This document shows positions 1 through 10,296 of a stretch of DNA of 64,000 bases, in pieces; position 1 is the first letter of the stretch, and every line of letters starts with the position of its first letter. Position numbers and translations under genes: made by a program. The notes under the pieces were generated by a model, which was given only the letters and a program-made list of their open reading frames with translations, did not search any database and was not told where the DNA came from. Origin of the DNA: Rhipidocladum racemiflorum (Eukaryota; Streptophyta; Magnoliopsida; Poales; Poaceae); assembly GCA_036346355.1 (NCBI GenBank), contig CM070570.1, positions 50,297,592 through 50,361,591 of the forward strand, read 5' to 3'.

Positions 1-630
1 CGAGATAAAATAGGAGCGAAGGTCCAAAAATCTAGGGAATCATTCCAAAAATCATTTTGGAATATTTGGGACATAATTGAAGTGGTTTTGGAATTTTTGG
101 AGCATTTTCAACTCGGGTGAAATTTCGAGTACCGGCGGGAATCTGTAAATTCGATTTTTCGACCAGAAGGGAATTAAATCCCGATTTTGGATGGGAAAGG
201 ATGCCAGGTTAATATAAACACCAAAGAAACTCCACTTTTGAATTTAATTAATTTAAATTAGGTTTTTCTCCAGAAGGTGAAACAGAGGACGTTACAGTAA
301 CATTCAGGCATACTAGATGCCGGGGTGTTATAGTTGGTATCAGAGCGGGCTTTAGGTCCGTGGAATGTGAATGTAGCAAATTACTCTAGAGTAAACTAAA
401 ATATTGACTTGGAAAAGTAGAAACATGGCATAGGTTTACCTGTTAAAATTTGGCCTTAGGGCAATAACCTTAAAATCTGAAATAGTTTGGTTAACTAATT
501 TAAAACTTGACACACTCAGATGCACAGTAGGAAGGGTATGGGTATTGATGCTATCCGCTTAAATATTGTGGTTAAGCTTTGATGTTAAATGCTGCATTTT
601 AATGATGAATAATGCTATCTTTATGATAGA
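1..630 (+). mobile_element. Element G: LTR end, PBS and start of a non-coding LTR element
   Basis: This is the left edge of the nest. Bases 1-332 are the 3' part of an LTR ending in gtgttata, a decayed form of the tgttaca end seen in D and B. The sequence from 347 on (a block with 'gaaacatggc', then 'gacacactcagatgcacag') matches the internal start of elements D, B and E. G is therefore the same non-coding family. It is cut at 630/631 by element A, and its remainder would lie beyond the right edge. No ORF of note is present. Confidence 0.75.
335..346 (+). other. Primer binding site of G (initiator Met tRNA type)
   Basis: The 12 bases tggtatcagagc lie two bases inside the end of the G LTR. 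This is the standard plant primer site complementary to the 3' end of initiator Met tRNA. It fixes the LTR end and the + orientation of G. Confidence 0.85.
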
Positions 631-1018
631 TGTAACACCCAAATTTTTGCTTTTCATGAATTTAAATGAAATTTGGCACTTTTGTGGATTTTTGGAATTT
701 TCTGGAATTTATTTAGATTTATTTGGATTTAATCTGAATTTATTTCCTTTTGAAATAATTAAATAAATTGATTTTACAAATAAAATTTTGTTGGAAATAT
801 TTTATCTGAGTCCCAAATGCCATAAAATATTTTCTAGAATTTTTCTGGAATTTTTCTGAGTATTTTGCTATTTTTCTTGAATTAAATGAATTACTTGGGA
901 TTATTTTGAATATTAAATCGCTGGAAAATCGAATCGGTTTGTACTGTTCCACCGACCGAGCCCGAGTCAGACTCGAGTTCGAGTCCGACCCGCGCCGGTG
1001 AAACCCTAACGCGTATGA

Positions 1019-1970
1019 CCGTCGGATCTCAATCCAACGGCCAAGATCGCGCCACGTCGCCCACGTGCGGGCCGAGCCAGACCCGGTCACGCCCGTGCGA
1101 TCCCGACCATTGGCCTGCCATGTCGACGGCGTGGATTGCGCCACGTCGCTAGGCCGTGTCCAAGCCGGACTGCGCCGCCCGTACCGGCTCCACCGCGATA
1201 TCCGCGTCGATCTCGACGTTGGGGCCGGCATTTAAGACCCGGACGTGTGCCCGAGGTTTGCCTTTCCCTCGTGCATCGTTTTCTCCGCTTGCCCTAGCCC
1301 TAGCCGTCACCGTCTTCCCGCTATTTCTCGCAGTAGTAGACTAGGGTTTTGCTTCAGTTTCCGCCGCCGTCCGCCGTTGTACGCCATGTGGGAGGTCAGA
1401 TCCGAGTCCCTCGCGTTGAGCCGCGCCCGTGGAGACCACTCACCTCACCGGAGGAGCCCCGTAGCGCCGTACGGAGTGTCGTCGTCCTTAGCGCCGGCGG
1501 CCGTAGCCCCGCCGTGCAGCCATCGTCGCCTCGAGCTCGAACAACCGTCCGATCAAGATCAGACGGCTACGGTGAGTCCACGTTTCCCCGGAGACCGTAG
1601 GAACCAGATTAGATCTGGACCGTTGGATCAAGATCCAACGGCCCACGTTAGTCCACGTCACCGCAACAAAATCCACGTTGCGGCATTTAGATCCAATCTC
1701 AGCCGTTGAATTTAGATCCAACGCACGAGATTAAGACACAGAGCCGCAACCGCACCGTGCACAGGTAGATCTCACTCGTTCGATCGAGATTGAACGGCGT
1801 AGATAGCGCCACGTGTCGGCCACCGGGACATGCCACGCCACCCCACGGTGAGGTCAAATCCTGATTGGATCTGGACCGTCCGATCTAAATCGAACGGCCC
1901 GGACCAACCGCATTATTCGCAACGCGTGAGATCCAGATTCAATCTGGGCCGTTTATTTTCAAATCATCGG
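1019..1970. repeat. Array of seven 22-bp palindromes in the A 5' LTR
   Basis: Palindromes lie at 1019-1040, 1545-1566, 1620-1641, 1703-1724, 1776-1797, 1876-1897 and 1949-1970. Each has a 9-bp left arm beginning CCGT (TCGT in one), a 4-bp centre (ctca, caag, caag, ttag, cgag, ctaa, ttca) and a 9-bp right arm usually ending ACGG. The inner arm bases differ from copy to copy (GTCGG, GTCCG, GTTGG, GTTGA, GTTCG, GTCCG, GTTTA), but the two arms mostly match each other. The same seven positions are palindromic in the 3' LTR. Arms contain AACGG / CCGTTG, which resembles the MYB-type core. Confidence 0.85.
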
Positions 1971-2167
1971 CCGAGATCGAGCCACGTGTGCGGGAGCTGA
2001 ACCGGCGCGTCCGCGTGGGCGTAAGCGTGGGTCGCTGACAGGGCGGCCCCGCCTGTCAGTGGCACCGATCCGGTGGACCAGGGCCACTGTGGACCGGGCA
2101 GTGCGCATGGACCGGGCCTGTGCACCAGCGTCGACGTGGCCGCACCAGAGAGCGCCACATGGCATGA

Positions 2168-2186
2168 TGACGTCATGCTGACGTCA
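2168..2186. promoter_or_regulatory. Paired TGACGTCA sites (bZIP/as-1-like)
   Basis: Two perfect TGACGTCA palindromes lie at 2168-2175 and 2179-2186, 11 bp apart, about one helical turn. The 3' LTR has only one at the matching place, so an 11-bp unit was gained or lost. TGACG pairs are known binding sites for TGA-class bZIP factors; function here is inferred. Confidence 0.5.
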
Positions 2187-3307
2187 TCGTGGGGTTCGGC
2201 CGGTGCTGAAGTCAGCGGGTCTGCGAGGACCAATGAGGTGCTGACACGTGTCGGTGCTGACACAATAATTATTTTCAAAAAAAGAAAATGATTTCTTAAT
2301 TCGGTTTATTGATTTTAAATATAGTTTCAAACTTCAAACGCTTATAACTTTTGCATTTCAACTCCGATTTGAGTGATTCAAATTTCTAAATTTTCATAAA
2401 ATTGAGACCTACTCAAATATTAATTTTAATTAATTTTTTATTATGAATTTTTCCCTGTTTTTATTTAATTAATGGTTTCTTTAAACTTTAAACGATTATA
2501 ACTTTTGCATTTTAACTCCGATTTGGACGATTCTAGTTTCTAAAAATTATAAAAATGTGCTCTCACTGGTTATGAACTTTATTTGAATTTTTGGATACCT
2601 TTTGTCTACTGTTTATTTATTTATTGCTATTTGCACGCGTTACGAGTAGACGTTGAAGTGCCCGAAGGCTTCGAAGGTGAAGTGTTGACCCAGGAGCCAG
2701 CCCAGGACCAAGTGCACGTACTTTTTGAAGGCAAGTTGTGCTTTGACCATGTTGATCCCATCTTGAAATTATTTTGATTTAAATTATTGCACGCTAGTTC
2801 AATTAGAAAATGCTTTAATTAATTTTGGGAGATTAGTTAATTGCCTAGTTGTTGTATGCCTCCTTGACATAAATAATTGTATGCCATGAACCCCTTGTCA
2901 CCCTAGTTGAGGATTAAATAGTTGGACATTATTAAATTGCCAATATGGGTATTTAGATTGTAGTAGTATAAAGCTTAGTCCTGCCACGTATACCTGACAT
3001 GATTTTGACAATTACTTGTTAACATTGACTTAATGAGATATGGAACATGTTTTTGAGAACTGTCATGTGTTATTGATGATGATGTTAATGGCACATGGTG
3101 CAAGGTAATCAATTGGGGTTTGATAAATAGTTTTCGACCGGGGCATGTGGCAAGAAATGATTGGGTGCGCCAGTTGTGGCACCGGGAATGATGTTTTGGT
3201 TCTTCGGGTAGTCTTGCCCTGGTCACCCTAAGGACTTAACCTTGCAAGCCTTTGACCTGAGTCAAACGTGCAACCACATGACCGGAGTGGGACGGTCCTA
3301 GTTGAGT

Positions 3308-3363
3308 AAGTTACTAATAACTTGCATGTGATACCTCGGGTGTCAACTACACCTTTTGTGTAG
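3308..3363 (+). other. Hairpin block in the A LTR
   Basis: Two exact short hairpins sit close together: AAGTTA (3308-3313) with TAACTT (3318-3323), and CTACAC (3347-3352) with GTGTAG (3358-3363). Both are also present in the 3' LTR near 48690-48740. They suggest a structured RNA segment in the LTR transcript. Confidence 0.4.
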
Positions 3364-4041
3364 CTTGAAAGGGGAGTGTACCAAGGCGATGGCATGGTAC
3401 CCGTCCAACGGTATGTCGGTCCCATACTTCTCCTCTTTTCAAGGAAGCGATGGTGTATGAAAAACACCGGAAAGGTTCACTTGTGTGGTTAGCAGTTTCC
3501 GAAAGGCTTTGTTACGATCACTCGCCTTTGTGGTGTTTGACTGTATCTTGTGGGTAAAGTGCATAACCTCTGCAGAGTGTAGAATCTATTCAAATAGCCG
3601 AGTCCGCGGCATTGGACATTGCTCGGGGATTACAGTCAAGGGTTTGACTTTCATTAAAACAACTTGGATTTGGAAAGTTTGCTTGGGTTTAATGATGACG
3701 TTGATGGAAATGTGGATTAGGAAAGGGAAAGTGTTTATTTAACTCCTGGAAAAGTTATTGATAATACATTTGTCAGCGTACTAGCCAACAGGCACCACCG
3801 AATCGGGTTCTTATGAGGTTCAGACGGGGGGCTTTCGGGGCAATCGCCGGAGAACGGAGGAGGATGATCGGAGCTCCGGGAAGCTCAGGGGAGCAAGGAG
3901 ACACAAGGAATTTACCCAGGTTCGGGCCCTCCGGAGAGTAATAGCCTTAGTCCTGCTTTTCTTGGTATTGCTGGTGTTCTTGCTTGGGAGAGTGATAATC
4001 TTACAGCCTTTCGAACCCCTTCTCCCATGCACCCCGGCTCC

Positions 4042-4049
4042 CTTTTATA
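4042..4049 (-). promoter_or_regulatory. TATA box of the F LTR
   Basis: Read on minus, the bases give TATAAAAG in the context GTATAAAAGGGAGCC. This is a strong plant TATA match placed in the middle of the LTR, as expected for the U3/R boundary. The matching site in the other LTR (14432-14439) abuts the insertion of element E. Confidence 0.65.
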
Positions 4050-4357
4050 CTTGGGCTGCCGAGGGCGCATGGGAGGCTTACACGGCAAGCCACACTCATT
4101 ACACTTGCCGCGGCCGTCACTGTCCTGACGCCTCAATAAACGTTTGCCGCGGCCGCTTACACCCCTGCCTCGGCTTCCACGCTCACCAACGCCCCTTGTT
4201 CTGTCAGGGGATGAGGTGCCACCGTGACGTCCCCCGTAATAAATGTGCGCCTGGGGAAGGCGCGCCGCCATACTACAGCCTCTACGCTTTGGCATTTAAT
4301 GCGCACGATTCGCATTAAATGCCCTTGATCGTGGCAGGACTGCCTCGGGGATTGGTG

Positions 4358-4605
4358 CGCCAGTGACCTGGCTTGAGCGCCATGCGCGCCACTGGGCGAC
4401 CACCTTGCTTGGTGCCTAGTGGCCTGGCCTGAGCGCCATGGGCGCCTAGTGGCCTGGCCTGCGCGCCACGCGTCCACTGGGCGACCACCTTGCTGGGCGC
4501 CCAGTGGCCTGGCCTGCGCGCCACGCGTCCACTGGACGACAACCTTGCTGGGTGCCAAGTGGCCTGGCCTGCGCGCCACGCGTCCACCGGGCGACCACCC
4601 TGGGG
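4358..4605. repeat. 55-bp tandem repeats in the F 3' LTR
   Basis: The unit contains agtggcctggcctg, then gcgccac, then ctgggcgaccacc and ttgctgggcg. Starts near 4415, 4445, 4500 and 4555 give steps of 30, 55 and 55 bp; the 30-bp step is a truncated unit. The right LTR copy carries the same array at 23060-23270 with regular 55-bp steps. Confidence 0.75.
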
Positions 4606-5016
4606 CCCTTCCACTTGCTGTGGCGGTGGGCCCAGACGCGCCCTGACCGCCCGTTGACAGCTTTATATGCGCGGGAGTGGGTACCTGGGTGCGGAATACG
4701 CCGATAGTAGCCCCCGAGCCCACCCTGGAGCGCTTTTTGGTCTTCCGCTTTTCTTCTCTCTTTTCTTTTTTTTCTTTTTTTTAGTTGGCCATTTGATAAC
4801 CGCTCAGGCTCCCGGGTGGGGCCCTTCAAATGCCCACGCGCCCCGCAAAAAGACCTTCCGGCTTCTCCAATTCCCAAGGCGGTTTGCGCGGTTACTTCCT
4901 CCTCGTAACCGTTGCACGTTCCTTGGGATGCGCCCCCCTTTATGAGGCTCTTAAACTTCCTTTTTTCGAACTGCCGTGCCCTTTCGGTTTTCCCACCGGT
5001 CCTTCTTCCGCAGCCT

Positions 5017-5024
5017 TATAAGAG
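5017..5024 (+). promoter_or_regulatory. Possible TATA box of the antisense accessory gene in F
   Basis: TATAAGAG lies 124 bp upstream of the ATG at 5148, on the strand opposite to F. A pyrimidine-rich leader follows. This suggests the accessory gene has its own promoter; there is no expression evidence. Confidence 0.4.
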
Positions 5025-5147
5025 GCCGACCGAGGGGGGAGTGGTTCTTCCTTCTTCCAACTCCCCCCACTCTGCTTTTTCTTGCCGCTCTTAGAGCTCC
5101 TTGCTACTTCTTCTTTGCCGACGCGCTCCGATATTCTTCCGTGCTCA

Positions 5148-7864
5148 ATGGCTCCGGTTCTCCCCTCTTCGTCCGTGGAGGAGGAGTTGGCCAACAGATT
5201 TTCCCAGAACACAACCGCAGGTGCCCTCCGCATCCGCGCCGGGATTGTTGAACCCCACTGCTGGCCCGGGGAGGTGATTTGCTTCGGGTGGCAGCTTCTT
5301 GCCGGCCTGCTGCCGCCGGTCTCTGACTTTTATCTCTCCGTCCTTAACTTCTACGCCATTCACCACATCCACCTTCCTCCCAATTCCGTCATCCTTGTTT
5401 CGGCCTTTGCTCACTTCTACGAAATGTTCGTAGGAGTGCTACCCAACCTCCTTCTTTTTCGTTTCTTCTACACCCTTCGTGCTGCGGGCGGCAGTCCGCC
5501 CGTCGCCGGGAGCTGTCACCTGCGGCTCCGCGACGGGATCGCGGCGCGCTACATTCCTCTGGACAGCTAGTCCAACTGGAGGGACTGGCGCGAAGAGTGG
5601 CTGTATGTCGAGGATGACAGCGGTATTGAAGTGTTGGAGCTTCTGCCCGGCCCGGCGGTCAGCAACCCCAACTGGGGGGCCCAAGTGAGTGAGGCACCCG
5701 AGCTTCAGGCGATGCTAGCCCGCGTCGACCAGTTACGGGCGGCGGGCCTGACAGGGGCCATGGTTATCCAGGACTTTGTTGTCCGGAGGCTGTGCCCTCT
5801 GCGCCATCGCGTCCGCCCGGCCTGGCAGTACATGGGCCAGGACGATGGGACCCGAAGCATCCCCGGAGGTAACCCGCTCCATCTTGGATCGTCCCTTGCC
5901 CTTTCTCTCCTCTTTTTTTTTCAAAACCCGATGCTGACAGCATTTCTACCCTCTGGGGATTCCTTCTTCTTTTTGGCAGCTGCTGGGAACTTGTCTGTCA
6001 GCGTGATTGACAGGTGGATGGCGCAGCTGGGCTTGCCTGGCCCTGTCCCGCCTTTTCCGGCGGGCGCGCCCCCGCTCTGCCGGTTGTCGCCCGTGGAGCG
6101 CGCGGCGATAATCCGCGCCATGCCCTCGATGGACGCCATGGGCACGCCTGTTGTGATACGGTGGGCGCTCTTGACAATCCGAGACCCTCCTCCCGCCGGT
6201 GGCCAGGGGGGACCGAGGGAGGCGCCGGCGCCCAGACGATGATGACAACTCCTGCAATCCTCCCCAAAGACCCCGCTACCTGGGCTCGGCCGGGGCGGGA
6301 TCTTCCACGCCGGCCGCGAGGGTTTCTTCTGCCGCAGCAGCGGGCTCCTCAATGGTGGTGGCGGGGGGTTCGTCGATCGGCGGGAGTTCATCCTCCCTTG
6401 CCCCCGTTGGGGGTGCGACCACGGACCCTCCAGCGCCGGTTCCCTTTCTTACTCCGCCCCCACCACCGCCACCGGCAGTGGCGGGTCTACCTCCGCCTCC
6501 GCCACCGCCACCAAAGGGCGGTCTCGCCCGCCCCGCCATCCGCCACCAGCCGCGGATTCGCTCGCTTCGCATCACCGCCATCAAAGAACGGGCGGATTCG
6601 CTTCGCTTCCGCCACCGCCACCAAGAATGCGGTGAATACGCCTCCCCGCCGGTGCAGCAGCAGCACCGCTGGGCCGGTCTCCGATTTCAGCGCCGCTCGC
6701 TTCGAGGCCGGCACCCAGGTACTTACTAGAAAACGCACACGTGATATAAAAGTTTGAGTTTTTTGGGGTGGCGCCTTACCATTGTTTCTTCCTTTTTTTC
6801 CAGGGTTCCTGCTGCGGATGTCCCCGCTGCCCGAGTCGGGGACGGCCAAGGTGCCGCGGTTGTCTGGGCAGCGCCGCCGGGGTCGCCGAGCCCCAAGACG
6901 AGCAGGCGCAGGCGGGCGATCCCCAGGCGGCGGCTGCTGCTGCCGTCGTTCAGGGCCTAGGTCCGCTCGGCCCCGCCCCTACCTCGGACCCCCCACCGCC
7001 TCCGTTCCCTCGGCAGACGCGGATGCTCTGCTGGTAGCTCTCAGCGAGCTCTACTCCAGCACAAGCAATCGTCTGGTGACGAGCAGGGAGCGGTTGACGG
7101 AGGCGGGAGCCGAAATCAACCGCCTCCGCAAGGATGTGGAAGACCTGCGCGATCGGGGGGGCGGGGCTGGAGCTGCAGCTGCGGCGGGAGCGAGAGCAGC
7201 AGGAGCAGAGCACCCGCCACGCCGAGGGGCTCTCTGCGGAGCTGGAGGCGAAGAGGACCGATCGGGCTCAGTCAGAGGTGGACACCCTGCAGATGCTACG
7301 CCACCCCTTCAATCGGACGGTGGCCAGCGTTGCCCCTCTAGGGCTGGAGCAGCCGGGTCCGCGGGAGGAGAGGCCACAGCACTATGCCTTCTGCCTCTGC
7401 CAGACCGCGGACTTCCTCACGCGCCTGCCCGCCGCCCTCACCGCTCGGTCCGCCCAGGAGGGGCGCGCACTTGCGGCGGCCACGGCGAAGTATGTCTTGG
7501 CTTTCTTGTGCGGCCGTGGCGCTAACCGATCCCGCTACTCTTGTCCAAGGGATTGAGGGTATTGAAGCGGGCGGAGGAGCGGGTTCACGACGCCTCCAAG
7601 CAGGTCGCTGCTCTGTTGGCGATGGAGAACCCCCAGATGGAGGCGGCGGCAGAAGACGTGGCGCTGCAGCTGGACGTGGATCTCCCTGCTGAAGACGTGG
7701 CGGCAGCCGAGGCGGCGGCGGAGGACGAGGAGGGTCCCCCAGCCCCCCCCAGTAGTGTAGCTTTTCTTTTTTTCTTTTCCTTCCTGATTGCACCTGTAAA
7801 AGACCTCAGATGCAAGACACCTTTTAACGAAGCGGAAGCGCAAGCTTCCCATTATGCCGTTTAA
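5148..7864 (+). pseudogene. Antisense accessory gene of F ('putative gypsy type transposon' family), intron-bearing, broken
   Basis: The gene lies on + inside F, opposite to gag-pol, between the 3' LTR and integrase. The start MAPVLPSSSVEEE follows a TATA-like site. Residues ~30-240 resemble the conserved domain listed in Pfam as 'Putative gypsy type transposon' (family recalled from memory): LNFYAIHHIHLPPNS, then FAHFYEMFVGVLPN, then NWRDWREEWLYV. Then come a proline-rich stretch, a coiled coil (RKDVEDLRDR, LELQLRREREQQ) and an acidic Ala/Glu tail. Likely introns are 5869-5979, 6719-6803 and perhaps 7490-7549, with GT starts, pyrimidine tracts and AG ends. A TAG at 5568-5570 and several frame changes after 6240 break it. 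Function is unknown; such extra ORFs are known in Tat elements. Confidence 0.65.
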
Positions 7865-8388
7865 AGTCCGCTTTTACCCCAATTTTTCGGTTCCTCCCGA
7901 ACAGGCATATGACCACTTAAAGACTTAAGGTCTTGCGCCAGGGAATGACTCCCCTCGAACCCCTTGCCTTAGCAAAATTATCTTCCCAGATAGCCCCTAG
8001 GGAACAAGCGCTTAGTGAGTCGTGGTAGGACCTTGGGTTTTTGGCAATGGTGCTCAAGTCGCCGACCCCCACGGGGACACCCGGAGTGTCATGACCGTGC
8101 TGGGGGTCGTGCTGAACTGGCCATCCAACTGCCCATTCCTGCACGCCGCTCTCACTTAGCGATTCCGCCTCTGCTACTGGGTTTTTGTAAGGCTGCAGGG
8201 TACTAGGCGCAAGCGTCGTGGCGCTGCCCACCACTGGGAAAGAGACCAAAAAGAGGGCAACAAGAACAACCACTTTGGATATCAAAAGGTGAATATTTAA
8301 TTTAAAACAGAAGGCCTCCCCCGACCAGCAGTGGAGAGGAAGACACCCCCCAGCCGGTCGGGGAACGGAGCCTGGGACTTACAACCGA
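7865..8388. other. Non-coding spacer in F between accessory gene and pol
   Basis: This is the junction between the 3' end of the + strand accessory gene and the 3' end of the minus strand polyprotein. I see no convincing ORF. It probably holds the converging 3' ends of both transcripts. Confidence 0.4.
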
Positions 8389-10296
8389 TCAAAGGTAGAA
8401 CTTGCGCAGGTTTTCTATATTCTGGGAGGTCACCAGCTCTTCGCCGTCTTCAGTGGCCAGCCTGACCGCCCCGGGACGAGAGACTGAGACCACCTTGAAG
8501 GGTCCCTCCCAATGGGGAGACAGTTTATGCGACCCAGCATGCGACTGGATTCTTCGCAAGACCAGGTCGCCCAACGCCGATGTCCTCTCTCTCACCGGGA
8601 GGCGTGGTACCGCCGAGACTTTCGGTATCTTGCGGCCACAAGCAGAGCCGCCCGATCCCGCGCCTCTTCCAGGAGGTTGACGTCGTCTCGGCGCAGATCC
8701 CCTTGGTCTTCTTCTACGAACGCGGCGACGCGTGGTGATCCCAGCTCCAGCTCCGAGGGGAGGACAGCTTCCGCGCCGTAGACCAGAAAGAAAGGGGTTT
8801 CCCCAGTGGCCCAGCTTGGGGTGGTTCGAAGCGACCACAACACCGCTGGGAGCTCTTCAGCCCATTGTGCCCCACGCTTGTGGAGCCGATCAAACGCCCG
8901 TGTCCTGAGGCCTTTCAGCACCAGCGCATTGGCCCGCTCGACCTGGCCGTTGCTCTTGGGGTGGGCGACCGAGGCAAAGCAGACTTTGGTGCCCATCTCT
9001 TCGCAAAAGTCTAAGAAGGCCGCGCTGGTGAACTGTGTGCCATTGTCAGTGATGATGCGGTTGGCGACCCCGAAGCGGCCAAAGATCCCTCGCATAAACT
9101 TGACTGCTGCCGCGGCGGTAATGGCTCTCACTGCCTCGGCTTCCACCCACTTAGTGAATTTGTCAATGGCGACGAACAAGTGGGTGTAGCCCCCTGTGGC
9201 CCGCGGGAACGGACCCAGGATATCCAGCCCCCAGACCGCGAAGGGCCATGAGAGCGGGATAGTTTGCAGGACCTGGGCCGGTTGATGGATCTGCTTGGCG
9301 TGGAACTGGCACGCTTCACATCTCCTCACCAGCTCGCAAGCATCCTGGAGGGCGGTCGGCCAATAGAACCCTTGACGGAAAGCCTTTCCCGCCATCATTC
9401 GTCCGGACACATGGCTCCCGCACACGCCTCCATGGATATCAGAGAGCAACCTGCTCCCCTCTTCCCGAGTGATGCACTTCAGAAGAACTCCGTTTTTACC
9501 CCGGCGGTACAGGCCCCCGCCCACCAGGGTATAGCACTTGGCCTTTTGTGCTATCTTCTCTACTGACGCATCATCGTCGGGGCATACTTGATCCCACAGG
9601 TAGGCCAGGATCGGATCCATCCATGTGCCTTCTCGGTCAAGTACGGCGACCACAAGGCGGTCATCCGGGTACTCCGCCTGGCCGGGCGTTTCCACCAGAT
9701 CCACTTTCCCTTCAGGGGCAAGGGCTGAAGCGGCATCACCATCGTCCCCACTGCGGACGGGGGCTGTGATGGACGGTCGCGGAAGCCTTTCTTCAAAGAC
9801 TCCGACCGGAACAGGAGATCTTGTTGAAGCGAGCTGAGCAAGCTCATCCACCAGGTAGTTGTCGCGCCGGGGGATATGAGTATACCCCAATCCTTCGAAG
9901 TGCCGTTCCAATCTCCTCACCTCCGCCAGGTACGCCGCCATGACGGGGTCAGGACAGGAAAAATCCTTCCTTGCCTGATTGACGACCAGCAGGGAGTCGC
10001 CTTTCACTTGCAGGCGCCGGACACCGATGGCTGCGGCGGCCTGGAGCCCGACCAGCAAGCCCTCATACTCGGCGATGTTGTTGGTAGCCTTGAAGTCGAG
10101 GACGACCACGTACTTGAGGAGGTCCCCGGTCGGAGAAACCAGGAGGGCCCCAGCCCCCGCGCCTTCCAGCCTGAAGGACCCGTCGAAGAAGAGCATCCAA
10201 GGGGAGGGCGCGGGGTCCTCTTCGACTTCGGACTCGGCTGGAGTCCACTCAACGACGAAGTCCGCTAGTCTTTGACTTTTTATTGCAGTACTGGGG
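8389..10296 (-). pseudogene. pol: F pol: second RNase H and integrase, frameshifted
   Basis: After a frameshift near 10290 the reading runs TAIKSQRLADFVVEW, then an additional RNase H of the Tat type: FFDGSF, NNIAEYEGLLVGL, VKGDSLLV and DNYLVDELA supply the acidic residues. Integrase follows, with zinc-binding residues (RRCEACQ), then the D-D-E core: GLDILGPF, ITDNGTQFTS and SNGQVERAN. A second frameshift near 8630 separates the integrase C-terminus, which resumes as GDLVLRRIQS, HWEGPFKVV and ends NLRKFYL at 8389. Catalytic residues of both domains look intact, so loss of function is due to the frame breaks and upstream stops. The ATG at 10532 belongs to an out-of-frame extension, not a real start. 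Confidence 0.85.

Larger units (their letters stand above)
631..3770 (+). repeat. 5' LTR of A, first part
   Basis: It starts TGTAACACCC and aligns along its whole length with 46033-49143. It holds a CATTTAAG TATA-like site near 1230, seven 22-bp palindromes (1019-1970), a pair of TGACGTCA sites (2168-2186) and a hairpin-rich block around 3300-3430. ORFs here (for example minus 740-1231 and plus 1245-1709) are shadows of GC-rich non-coding LTR. The LTR is cut at 3770 by element F. Confidence 0.88.
3771..4706 (-). repeat. 3' LTR of F (left copy)
   Basis: It starts TGTCAGCG on +. The other end is cgccgata (4699-4706), read on minus as TATCGGCG, a decayed TG start that still matches the terminal repeat. 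A polypurine tract follows on minus (ctcgggggctac, plus 4707-4718). The LTR holds a TATA box at 4042-4049 and a 55-bp tandem repeat at about 4358-4605. ORFs here such as minus 4157-4723 are shadows of the GC-rich repeat. Confidence 0.82.

Noticed and set aside
335..346. tRNA-like match
   Set aside because: Only the 12-base primer site is present; no cloverleaf surrounds it. The same holds at 20686, 31392 and 37362.
740..1709. Arg-rich ORFs on both strands
   Set aside because: They are inside the A LTR, are not kept in the same frame in the 3' LTR copy, and have no domain.
4157..4723. 188-aa minus ORF with repeated WxPxG-like text
   Set aside because: It is the translation of the 55-bp tandem repeats in the F LTR; several frames on both strands are open for the same reason.
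10004..10275. Plus and minus ORFs overlapping F's second RNase H
   Set aside because: Shadows of the real minus frame, which has clear RNase H motifs.
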